Source of the DNA: Comamonas sp.
Lineage (GTDB): Bacteria; Pseudomonadota; Gammaproteobacteria; Burkholderiales; Burkholderiaceae_C
DNA length: 5,144 nucleotides
Assembly: GCA_018384835.1 (NCBI GenBank)
Contig: JAHAYB010000442.1
Coordinates: 1 to 5,144, forward strand
Direction: 5' to 3'
Positions 1 to 5,123 of this stretch are shown piece by piece. The position numbers were made by a program, and so were the translations under genes. How positions within the stretch are numbered: position 1 is the first letter of the stretch; each line of letters begins with the position of its first letter. Below the pieces are notes generated by a model, which searched no databases, had not been told where the DNA came from, and saw nothing but the letters and a program-made list of their open reading frames with translations.

Positions 1-81
1 TTTTTGTTGTCCGCACCAGATGCGCTGATTATGTTTTTCCAGCTTGCAAACCCACGTAGGCGTGATCCATAAAATAAAAAG

Positions 82-103
82 TGGGGCCAAATTGGGGCCG
101 AAT
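82..103. repeat. Two tandem 11-bp repeats, TGGGGCC(A/G)AAT
   Basis: TGGGGCCAAAT (82-92) is followed directly by TGGGGCCGAAT (93-103), a 10 of 11 match. It lies about 50 bp beyond the point where the ATPase fragment loses similarity, so it may belong to whatever sequence was joined there. No function is claimed. Confidence 0.5.
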
Positions 104-150
104 TTTTCACCCGGTGCGCAGGAAGCCTCGGGGTTTAGTCCGGGATTGAG

Positions 151-420
151 TCCATGGTTCAGAGCGCGGACGGTGCAGCCGTCCAAATTAGCCTCACCAT
201 TGACCAGCTCGCAAGAGTCAATCAGGTGCTGAAACCGGGTTTTGCCTGAGCAGGCAAGCTGGAACACTGGAACACCCAACCGAGTGGCAGCCTCCAGAAT
301 CACTGACGACTTACCGACACAGGCATCCCCTACCAAGAGGATGTTGTTGCGGTGCGCCTGTCCGTACACCCGAAGCATTGGCTCAAACCAATAGTTGTCA
401 TCCGTAGGGGCGCAACGCGA
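151..420 (-). pseudogene. Fragment of a CobS/MoxR-type AAA+ ATPase
   Basis: Read on the minus strand, the frame gives NYWFEPMLR, then a Walker A loop GDACVGKSS preceded by the hydrophobic strand NILLV, then FQLACSGKTRFQHLI and ELVNGE. This order matches CobS/MoxR-like AAA+ ATPases, chaperone-type enzymes that usually work with a von Willebrand factor A partner and occur on many proteobacterial plasmids and integrative elements. Similarity fades after RALNHG near 151, where a glycine-rich turn and a Walker B strand would be expected. The frame then runs open to the window edge with unrelated residues. Upstream, an in-frame TAG at 421-423 cuts it off; the first ATG, at 376-378, would leave only about 20 residues ahead of the Walker A region. 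With no Walker B, sensor or C-terminal region visible, it is most likely a decayed remnant. The alternative is the 5' part of a gene rearranged at about 150. Confidence 0.6.
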
Positions 421-459
421 CTACCGCACATCCGACAGCCTGCAAGCCCATACTTCAGA

Positions 460-465
460 TATAAC
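460..465 (+). promoter_or_regulatory. Possible -10 element (TATAAC) for the small-gene pair
   Basis: TATAAC, preceded by GA, resembles a sigma-70 -10 hexamer and lies about 45 nt ahead of the first start codon at 511. No convincing -35 hexamer sits 16-18 nt upstream, so this is a weak call. It is the best candidate in the gap between the ATPase remnant and the small genes. Confidence 0.2.
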
Positions 466-482
466 ACCCAGACGTTGTAATT

Positions 483-504
483 CTTTCCATTGAATCAAGG
501 AAAG
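483..504 (+). promoter_or_regulatory. Palindrome covering the ribosome binding site of the 56-aa gene
   Basis: CTTTCC (483-488) is exactly complementary to GGAAAG (499-504), and the TTGA/TCAA segments between them also pair apart from one unpaired A on the left arm. The right arm is the Shine-Dalgarno sequence AAGGAAAG (497-504), 6 nt before the ATG at 511. In RNA this could fold with a 6-bp stem that hides the ribosome binding site. As DNA it could equally be an operator. The palindrome is seen directly; the regulatory role is inferred. Confidence 0.45.
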
Positions 505-510
505 TCCAAC

Positions 511-681
511 ATGATGCAAACATCTGAGCAACAAAACAAAATGGCGGCGGCCTTCCGTCAGTACCTGTCCGTGCATCCTGAGCTTGAACTGTCAGGCAGC
601 TTGAAGGACGAAATCAGCCGCGCCCTTGTCGGTATCGCTACTGACTTCATGCCAGAAGCAAACGCCCAAGCCACGGCCTAA
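511..681 (+). CDS. Small hypothetical protein, 56 aa
   Basis: I do not recognise this family. The product starts MMQTSEQQNK, is polar and probably mainly helical, and ends in an alanine-rich tail (EANAQATA). It has no cysteine, signal peptide or membrane segment. I chose the ATG at 511 over the TTG at 490 because a strong Shine-Dalgarno AAGGAAAG (497-504) sits 6 nt before it, whereas nothing comparable precedes the TTG. The stop is followed 24 nt later by the next gene, which also has its own ribosome binding site, so the two are probably co-transcribed. The opposite strand carries a long open frame here (592-912), but it lacks these signals. Such small genes are typical of plasmid and integrative-element backbones. 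Confidence 0.6.
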   Translation: MMQTSEQQNKMAAAFRQYLSVHPELELSGSLKDEISRALVGIATDFMPEANAQATA

Positions 682-705
682 ATCAGCAAGACAGGAAACC
701 CAGCC

Positions 706-984
706 ATGAGCAAGAAGATTTGGAACCTCAAGTACGTGGTGGGGAATCCTGCCATTTTTTCTCATGTCACCGCCTGCGCTGACAACCCTATGTCTCGGGC
801 TGAGGCGCTGGCCAGCGCGGAGACTGTCGCTAACAACGGTGGCTGGCGTGTTTGGGTAGAGCGAGATACGGGTGAGCGCATTTTCGAGAGCGCAGCCGAG
901 AAAGAACATCAAGCGGCCCAGTCTGCGTCAATTTCTGCTAAGCGGGTGACCGCGCCCGCTGCAAACAAGATGTTCATGGACTGA
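706..984 (+). CDS. Small hypothetical protein, 92 aa
   Basis: The family is not recognised with certainty. The product begins MSKKIWNLKYVVG and has a compact-looking central part: a helix of alternating A/E residues (about 30-42), then NNGGWRVWVERDTGERIFES (about 43-62), which looks like two short strands around an aromatic WRVWV core. A polar, alanine-rich tail follows (about 63-92). No cysteine pair, membrane segment or catalytic motif is evident. The ATG at 706 is supported by AGGAAA (693-698) with a 7-nt spacer. It lies 24 nt after the 56-aa gene in the same direction and is probably in its operon. It converges on the DUF2130 gene with 84 nt between stop codons. The style recalls accessory proteins of betaproteobacterial mobile elements, but that is an impression, not an assignment. 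Confidence 0.65.
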   Translation: MSKKIWNLKYVVGNPAIFSHVTACADNPMSRAEALASAETVANNGGWRVWVERDTGERIFESAAEKEHQAAQSASISAKRVTAPAANKMFMD

Positions 985-996
985 AGGCTGCTTCAG
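981..996 (+). terminator. Small hairpin at the end of the small-gene pair, weak terminator candidate
   Basis: CTGAAG (981-986), loop GCTG, CTTCAG (991-996) forms a perfect 6-bp stem overlapping the stop codon of the 92-aa gene. No T-run follows, so it is at best a weak terminator or an RNA-stabilising hairpin. The rest of the convergent gap (997-1068) shows no better signal. Confidence 0.2.
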
Positions 997-1068
997 GCTG
1001 ATTTGAGTCATTCATAGTCCTGTGCCTGAGCGGCCGCAACTGGTCTGTTACCGGCCTTCGACTACGTG

Positions 1069-2706
1069 TCAATTTGACTCAGCGGTGCCTTCGTTCTTCA
1101 GTTCAGCAAACTTGGTGGCCATGGTCGGGTTGCCACGTGTCAGCTTCTTGACGGTGAGATCTTCGGCTTTGTCATTGGCTAGGCGCAGATTGTTGGCCGA
1201 CTTGTAGAGCGCGTCTTTAGTCTTTTCCAGATCCTTGATGGCTTCATCGATGCGCTTGATGGCTTCCTCGAAACCGTCGGACGCAAGACGCCAGTTGCGG
1301 CCAAAAGAGGTTTTGAAGTCTTCCAGTTGGGTCTCAAAGCGCGTGATGTCCACGTTCTGTGCTTTCACCAAGGCCAGCTCGGATTTGTAGTGCAGCGAGT
1401 TCATGGCCGCATTGCGCAGCAATGTGATCATGGGGATGAAAAACTGCGGTCGTACCACGTACATCTTGGGGTAGCGGTGCGAGACATCGACGATACCGCT
1501 GTTGTAGAGCTCGTTGTCAGGTTCCAGTAGCGTGACTAACACCGCGTATTCACAGCCTTTTTCCGTGCGATCCTTGTCCAGTTCCTTGAAGAAGTCTTCG
1601 TTCTTTTTCTTGGTGGCCGTCTGGTCGTTCTCGTTTTTCATCTCGAACATGATGGAGACAATCTCGGTCTGCGCATCGTCGCTGTCACGGAAAATGAAGT
1701 CGCCCTTGCTACCGCTGCTGGCGTCGTTGTCCTTTTCAAAATAAGCACGCGGAAAAGCGCTGGCGCGAATGCGGTTGAACTCGATTTCGCAATGCTGCTC
1801 CAGCGTCTCGCCCACCATCTTGGTCGAGAGTTTGGCCTTCATGTCGCGCAGGCGCTCAATAGCCTCGTCGCGGTCCTTCAACTGGGTTTCGTACTTGTCC
1901 TTGAGCGATTTTTCGGCCAGCTCCTTCTCTAGCGCGGCGCGATCCAGGTGGTTTTTGAACGTGTCACGCTCTTGCTGCACCTTGCCCACGGCCTCGGTGA
2001 TCGCCAATTGGTGGCTGACTGACGTCGCGTCCAGCTGAGATTTCAGAGTTTGCAATTCCAGCTCTTTGCTGGTCGCCGCCTTTTGCAGTTCGCTTTCCAG
2101 TCGGGCCTGCGCCAGATCGGCCTGGGCTTTTTTTTCAAGCAGGGTCTGGTGCAGCTGTTGCGCCAGCTCGTCGCGCTGTTTTTGTGCATCGCTGACGGCG
2201 GTGTTTACGGCCAACTGGCGCGCAACGGCTTCGCCGTCGAGCTGGGCCTTGAGTCTCTGGATTTCCGCATCCTTGGCTGCAGCGGTTTTCTCCAGTTCAG
2301 CCTGTAGCCGTGTGGCGGCCAATTGTTCGGCACTTTGCTGCTCGCTCTGCGCCTGGGTCAGTTGATTGAGCAGCCCATCACGCTCTTTTTCAAGCCCGCT
2401 AAGGGCCTGAGCCAACGCCAACCGGTTGGCCAACGCAGCGGCCTCTAACTGGTTTTTTAGATCCTGTATTTCGGCATCCTTGTTCGCAGCACTGCTCGTC
2501 AATTCACCGGCCATCCTGGCTTGCTCCAGCGCGACGGCGTTGCGCTTCTCTTGCTCCGCCAGTTGCAGCCGCTCGTGCAACTGCTTTTCCAGCTCTTCGC
2601 GCTGCTTGTCGAACTCACTGTCACGGACCTGTTTTTGAATATCTGCGTAGCCAGCTTCGTCGATCTTGAACGCTTTCTTGCAATGAGGGCAAATGATTTC
2701 GTGCAT
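1069..2706 (-). CDS. DUF2130 family coiled-coil protein with PD-(D/E)XK-like nuclease core
   Basis: The 545-aa product matches the DUF2130 family in overall plan. It opens [16 protein letters not shown], with a CPHC knuckle (C6, C9), followed by [14 protein letters not shown]. Residues about 35-300 form a long Q/E/K/A-rich coiled coil. The conserved core follows: [18 protein letters not shown] (about 297-314), GDFIFRD with D336, then MFEMKN with E355 and K357. That spacing of Asp and Glu-x-Lys is the signature expected of a PD-(D/E)XK phosphodiesterase, a fold I recall being predicted for this family; catalysis is inferred. A helical C-terminal part follows (about 430-545). A TTG at 2763 would add 19 residues, but the ATG at 2706 gives the usual family N-terminus. 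No strong Shine-Dalgarno precedes either start; AGAAAA lies just before the ATG. There are only two N-terminal cysteines, so a complete zinc ribbon is not visible. The biological role is unknown; DNA processing or defence is possible. Confidence 0.85.
   Translation of the reverse strand: MHEIICPHCKKAFKIDEAGYADIQKQVRDSEFDKQREELEKQLHERLQLAEQEKRNAVALEQARMAGELTSSAANKDAEIQDLKNQLEAAALANRLALAQALSGLEKERDGLLNQLTQAQSEQQSAEQLAATRLQAELEKTAAAKDAEIQRLKAQLDGEAVARQLAVNTAVSDAQKQRDELAQQLHQTLLEKKAQADLAQARLESELQKAATSKELELQTLKSQLDATSVSHQLAITEAVGKVQQERDTFKNHLDRAALEKELAEKSLKDKYETQLKDRDEAIERLRDMKAKLSTKMVGETLEQHCEIEFNRIRASAFPRAYFEKDNDASSGSKGDFIFRDSDDAQTEIVSIMFEMKNENDQTATKKKNEDFFKELDKDRTEKGCEYAVLVTLLEPDNELYNSGIVDVSHRYPKMYVVRPQFFIPMITLLRNAAMNSLHYKSELALVKAQNVDITRFETQLEDFKTSFGRNWRLASDGFEEAIKRIDEAIKDLEKTKDALYKSANNLRLANDKAEDLTVKKLTRGNPTMATKFAELKNEGTAESN
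1909..2529 (-). repeat. Three tandem 69-residue (207-nt) repeats in the coiled coil
   Basis: Within the DUF2130 rod, the segments [24 protein letters not shown] and [12 protein letters not shown] start at residues 76, 145 and 214, exactly 69 residues apart. Flanking features keep the same register, for example the preceding [18 protein letters not shown] and SELQKAATS. The three units cover residues 60-128, 129-197 and 198-266. The copies are clearly diverged at both protein and DNA level, so the duplication is not recent. The period is not a multiple of seven, so each junction should shift the heptad phase. Confidence 0.75.
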
Positions 2707-2763
2707 GGTTTTTCTGGCATTGAAGAGCGTTGAAGTGCCCTCTTTGATTCCTGAGTAAGTCAA

Positions 2764-2853
2764 AAGTAGAGGTAGGGGGAACAGTTGACACGATACACGA
2801 CCGGGGGCCGGGGCATCCTGAGCAGCGGACGCACCGGGCGGGACAGGCGCGAA
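2764..2853. other. GC-rich spacer upstream of the DUF2130 gene
   Basis: This stretch includes CCGGGGGCCGGGG (2801-2813), much richer in G and C than the flanking sequence. No convincing promoter, hairpin with T-run or coding frame was found. A promoter for the DUF2130 gene would be expected here or further upstream, but I could not identify its hexamers. Confidence 0.4.
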
Positions 2854-2979
2854 CTACTTTTGAGCACCTGCTTCTGCAACAATGCCCTCGCATCCGCTGC
2901 CATGGCAGATACCTGCTGGGTGACGGTCAATGATGCTTGCTAATAGGTCAAGTTCTGACTGGGCTTTGTCGTAATTCAT
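2854..2979 (-). CDS. Possible small protein, 41 aa, with a CHGSGC motif
   Basis: On the minus strand, ATG (2979-2977) to TAG (2856-2854) encodes MNYDKAQSELDLLASIIDRH followed by PAGICHGSGC and a short tail EGIVAEAGAQK. The first 20 residues would form an amphipathic helix. The next part has two cysteines four residues apart in a glycine-rich turn that could hold a metal or a disulfide. I do not recognise a family. There is no good Shine-Dalgarno sequence before the ATG. A box cluster (TGTCGCAA/TTGCGACA) lies 12-50 nt upstream, which would suit a regulated promoter. The DUF2130 start lies 147 nt downstream on the same strand, so co-transcription is possible. It could be a real small gene or the remnant of a larger one. 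Confidence 0.35.
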   Translation of the reverse strand: MNYDKAQSELDLLASIIDRHPAGICHGSGCEGIVAEAGAQK

Positions 2980-2990
2980 GACGCTAATTG

Positions 2991-3029
2991 TGTCGCAATA
3001 TTTGATTTGCGACATATGTTTTGTCGCAA
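2991..3029. promoter_or_regulatory. Cluster of three TGTCGCAA/TTGCGACA boxes (operator-like)
   Basis: TGTCGCAA lies at 2991-2998, its exact inverse TTGCGACA at 3007-3014, and TGTCGCAA again at 3022-3029. Box centres are 16 and 15 nt apart, about one and a half helical turns. The first two form a dyad with an 8-nt spacer. The cluster sits immediately ahead of the 41-aa ORF on the minus strand and is AT-rich between the boxes. This arrangement is typical of an operator bound by a dimeric repressor. The boxes are seen directly; the regulator is unknown. A fourth copy lies at 5109-5116. Confidence 0.5.
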
Positions 3030-3076
3030 TGGCAAGAAAAATTGCCTCAAACAGCTATACGCTTGTATGCCTCGCA

Positions 3077-3091
3077 GGACTCCAAAAGTCC
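3077..3091. other. Short hairpin in the non-coding stretch
   Basis: GGACT (3077-3081), CCAAA, AGTCC (3087-3091) forms a 5-bp stem. The remainder of 3030-3141 shows only GGCAA/TTGCC (3031-3046) as a further small inverted repeat, and no convincing gene. No tRNA fold could be built here. Confidence 0.25.
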
Positions 3092-3141
3092 ATGCTCTTG
3101 TACACACACCAGCCCTCGCGCCCCCTTCAACAGAGTGTCTT

Positions 3142-3169
3142 AAAACAAAAAAGGGGCACATGGCCCCTT
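3142..3169 (-). terminator. Rho-independent terminator of the rep-like gene
   Basis: On the minus strand the sequence reads AAGGGGC, a 5-nt loop CATGT, GCCCCTT, then a T-rich tract TTTTGTTTTA. The 7-bp GC-rich stem (3169 to 3151) starts 9 nt after the stop codon of the 444-aa gene and is followed directly by the T-run (3150 to 3142). This is a textbook intrinsic terminator and shows that the AlpA-rep transcript ends here. Confidence 0.85.
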
Positions 3170-3178
3170 CTGGTGTCG

Positions 3179-4513
3179 TCAGATATTTCCCATCAAATCA
3201 CTCTCACCCCCATCATCCGGCATACGAGAAATATCCCGAGCACGATGTAGTGCAGCCGCAATAGCTTGGCTTTGCAAGTCATTGTGCTTAGCGAAAAAAC
3301 GAAGCTTCTCCTTCATCTCTTCCTTCTTCTTTTTGATAGTTCGACCAGCAAAGGCGTAGTCCTTCAACTGCTCTGGTACTGAGTCAAGATTGAACATGCC
3401 TGGGTACACCAACCACTCCAACTGCATGAGCTCCTTTTGCTCCTCCCAAGGAATGTACAAGTCAACCCCACACAGCTTTTGAATGGCACGCTTGACCTTG
3501 CTACGCTGCTTCGCATCCTTGCTTTTGAAAGGCAACTTCTTAAAGGACGTACCCGCATAGTGCTTGGAAAGAATTGCACGGTGCTCATCGCTCAAGGTCT
3601 TCATAAAATCCGGACGATGGCGACGCTGGTTCAGCTTCTCGTTCAAACGTAAAAGGTCACGAGCCTCTTCAAAGACTTGCTCGTACATTGCCTCGCCAGC
3701 TTTACCTTTCCAACTCAGTGGCGATGCCCACTTGGAAAGCTGCTTCTTCTTGACCTTTCGACCATCTGCATCCAGCACCGTGACTTTTTCGGAGAACCAC
3801 GCCTTTTTAAGCTTTACTTCAAAGCGTACATAGTTTTGGCTGATTGCAAAGATCTTGTCCGATACAACGGTTGGCAAGCCACAAAATGACTTTGGTATAA
3901 CGAAAGACTTCACGTAGGCAGCAATATCAAACTTACTGCTTTTACTAATCCTCACGTAGCAGTTCCAATCAGAATTCCGGTACTCTACAGCAGCTTTACG
4001 CTTGTTTTTTTTAATCATATCCCCTGAGAACAACGTAAGCCCACGCCGAGCAAGCTCAAGAATACGGTTGTTTGCTTTATTCTTGTTCCCACTGTAGATG
4101 AGGTAAGTCAGATGTAGCTCTTCAAGCTCAACGTTTTTCATAGTGAATTTCTTCACAGTCTCAGTAGCTACTCCGCACTCCAGCAACCAGTATTGAAAGA
4201 AATATAGTGCAAACAACGATACCTCATATACTGCATTTTCCAAAAGTGCATTTAGTCCGCAAACAGCACCTGGAACACTCACGCTGACGTCATAGGCATA
4301 AATGTTCAGCTTGCCATCTACATAGCCACCTTTTGGGCTAATCCACATAGTGGCTTTTCCACACTTAAACTTAAATGGTACTTTTGCAAGGCTAGTAGCA
4401 CTACGAGCTTTAATCTCCCCTGTTGGATCTGTCCTCTCATCTTTAACATAAGGCAAGTCCTGACCGAAAGCTTCATCAGGAACGCTTATGCGAGCGGTTA
4501 ATGTATCTGCCAT
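3179..4513 (-). CDS. Probable replication initiation protein, phage/plasmid gene II/X-like
   Basis: The 444-aa product resembles the gene II/X family of replication initiators used by filamentous phages and related plasmids, which nick DNA to begin rolling-circle replication. Supporting segments, in order, are VELEELHLTYLIY (128-140), similar in position to the strand where the family carries its core motif; a basic stretch ending in a strand NCYVRISKSSKFDIAAYVKS (184-203), which fits the family's strand followed by Y-x-K; and NYVRFEVKLKKAWF (227-240), close to the family's 'LRFE-L-K' strand. I cannot assign the catalytic tyrosine with confidence. The C-terminal half is rich in lysine and arginine, as expected for DNA binding. 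The ATG at 4513 is preceded by AGGAAA (4528-4523), spacer 9 nt. The gene follows an AlpA-like regulator and a hairpin-rich spacer and ends at a strong terminator. Its GC content is lower than that of the DUF2130 gene, suggesting separate origin. Another type of DNA-binding protein remains possible. Confidence 0.6.
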   Translation of the reverse strand: MADTLTARISVPDEAFGQDLPYVKDERTDPTGEIKARSATSLAKVPFKFKCGKATMWISPKGGYVDGKLNIYAYDVSVSVPGAVCGLNALLENAVYEVSLFALYFFQYWLLECGVATETVKKFTMKNVELEELHLTYLIYSGNKNKANNRILELARRGLTLFSGDMIKKNKRKAAVEYRNSDWNCYVRISKSSKFDIAAYVKSFVIPKSFCGLPTVVSDKIFAISQNYVRFEVKLKKAWFSEKVTVLDADGRKVKKKQLSKWASPLSWKGKAGEAMYEQVFEEARDLLRLNEKLNQRRHRPDFMKTLSDEHRAILSKHYAGTSFKKLPFKSKDAKQRSKVKRAIQKLCGVDLYIPWEEQKELMQLEWLVYPGMFNLDSVPEQLKDYAFAGRTIKKKKEEMKEKLRFFAKHNDLQSQAIAAALHRARDISRMPDDGGESDLMGNI

Positions 4514-4592
4514 TTTCTTTGGTTTCCTAAAATTAGTGTTTGTGGCTTAAGCCTTGACTAGATGAGTACAAAGCATGTGAACGGTTTGTTGA

Positions 4593-4689
4593 GTAGCTAG
4601 GTAGTAGTGATGTAATGACCATTACTAGGAAAGCACTCAGTGCTCGCAAGTCCTACTGCACGTCAAAAATCAACTTTTTGCCTAGCTAC
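4593..4689. other. Hairpin cluster between regulator and rep, candidate replication origin
   Basis: A 9-bp inverted repeat, GTAGCTAGG (4593-4601) and CCTAGCTAC (4681-4689), encloses three smaller perfect inverted repeats: GTAATG/CATTAC (4612-4625), AGCACT/AGTGCT (4632-4644) and CAAAAA/TTTTTG (4664-4680). The last directly abuts the outer arm. Such nested stems are typical of rolling-circle double-strand or single-strand origins and of packaging signals in filamentous phages. The position, right upstream of a putative initiator gene, fits an origin. The stems are seen directly; the origin role is inferred. No long ORF exists in 4514-4800; the longest considered (about 29 codons, minus strand, from 4628) has no ribosome binding site. 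Confidence 0.45.
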
Positions 4690-4731
4690 AAAGTGATTTA
4701 CAGCATTAGATATTTCAGTTTTGAGGGTCCA

Positions 4732-4746
4732 TAACTTTTCAAGTTA
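4732..4746. other. 6-bp hairpin TAACTT/AAGTTA
   Basis: TAACTT (4732-4737), loop TTC, AAGTTA (4741-4746) is a perfect inverted repeat within the regulator-rep spacer. It may be part of the same structured region as the stems at 4593-4689. Confidence 0.3.
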
Positions 4747-4765
4747 CGTCCGCCGCACACACGCT

Positions 4766-4790
4766 GAAAGCGCAGATGAATCGCACTTTC
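4766..4790 (-). other. RNA hairpin just after the AlpA-like gene
   Basis: In minus-strand RNA, GAAAGUGC (4790-4783) pairs with GCGCUUUC (4773-4766), 8 bp including one U-G pair, around a 9-nt loop. It begins 10 nt after the stop codon of the 93-aa gene. No U-run follows, so it is not a classic terminator. It may dampen read-through into rep, protect the upstream mRNA, or belong to the origin region. Confidence 0.35.
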
Positions 4791-4800
4791 GCTATGCTCC

Positions 4801-5082
4801 TTAATTCATCTTCATCAAGTGCTTGCGCAGCACTCCCACATTCCATGCAGTGATGCGTTCTGAAAATTTGACAGGGGCTGGAATGAGACCAGCTTTGACA
4901 TGACGCCACGCGGTTGCACGCGAGCAGGCATACAACGCGAGCACTACAGGTAAGCGCACATGCGCCGCATCTGGAAGGCTGTCGAACTTAGCCAGTGCAG
5001 GATCTACACGAGCCAGCTGTCCATCGACCGCAGCATCTACTTGAGCAGGCTGAGCAAGGGTGAAGTTTTGGCTTTTCGCCAT
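4801..5082 (-). CDS. AlpA-like helix-turn-helix DNA-binding protein, 93 aa
   Basis: The C-terminal half carries a MerR/AlpA-type winged helix-turn-helix: LPVVLALYACSRATAWRHVK (44-63), where CSRATAWR is the likely recognition helix, followed by GLIPAP-VKFSERITAW (65-80) as the wing and LRKHL as the last helix. AlpA-family proteins are small transcription factors of prophages and satellite elements that typically control excision or replication genes. Residues 1-40 form a polar, alanine-rich N-terminal extension absent from minimal AlpA proteins (about 70 aa). The ATG at 5082 is well supported by AGGAGA (5094-5089), spacer 6 nt. It lies upstream of the rep-like gene on the same strand, 287 nt away, and probably heads that transcript. 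A dyad at 5107-5123 just upstream may be its own operator. An excisionase-like role is an alternative. Confidence 0.7.
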   Translation of the reverse strand: MAKSQNFTLAQPAQVDAAVDGQLARVDPALAKFDSLPDAAHVRLPVVLALYACSRATAWRHVKAGLIPAPVKFSERITAWNVGVLRKHLMKMN

Positions 5083-5106
5083 AGTTTTTCTCCTGTGCTA
5101 CGAGCA

Positions 5107-5123
5107 ACTTGCGACATGCAAGT
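5107..5123. promoter_or_regulatory. Dyad ACTTGC-N5-GCAAGT upstream of the AlpA-like gene
   Basis: ACTTGC (5107-5112) and GCAAGT (5118-5123) are perfect inverses around GACAT, about 25 nt before the start codon and just ahead of its ribosome binding site. The left arm and spacer contain TTGCGACA (5109-5116), identical to the boxes at 2991-3029. The position suits a repressor site for autoregulation. Promoter hexamers could not be identified confidently before the window ends. Confidence 0.4.

Noticed and set aside
44..232. 62-codon plus-strand frame with a sequence loosely like an integrase tail
   Set aside because: It starts at a TTG without a ribosome binding site and is antisense to the ATPase remnant; the resemblance is too short to support an integrase end.
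592..912. 106-codon open frame on the minus strand
   Set aside because: It lies opposite the two small plus-strand genes, which have good ribosome binding sites and tandem spacing; no such signal supports this frame.
2707..2763. Extension of the DUF2130 protein to a TTG start at 2763
   Set aside because: There is no Shine-Dalgarno sequence before it, and the usual family N-terminus (MHEIICPHC) begins at the ATG at 2706.
3061..3120. Possible tRNA anticodon-like stem (GGAC-N7-GTCC on the minus strand)
   Set aside because: No acceptor stem, D-arm or T-arm with GTTCGA could be found around it.
2978..3264. Two overlapping plus-strand open frames of 85-90 codons
   Set aside because: They run through the box cluster and the rep terminator and into the 3' end of the rep-like gene antisense, have no good ribosome binding site, and show no recognisable protein features.
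4443..4452. TTAACATAAG resembles a XerD half-site of a dif sequence, of interest because filamentous phages integrate at dif
   Set aside because: The matching XerC half is absent at the correct spacing and the sequence lies inside the rep-like coding region, so it is probably chance.
4541..4628. 29-codon minus-strand open frame in the spacer upstream of rep
   Set aside because: No ribosome binding site, and its sequence is low-complexity serine-rich; the spacer is better explained by its inverted repeats.
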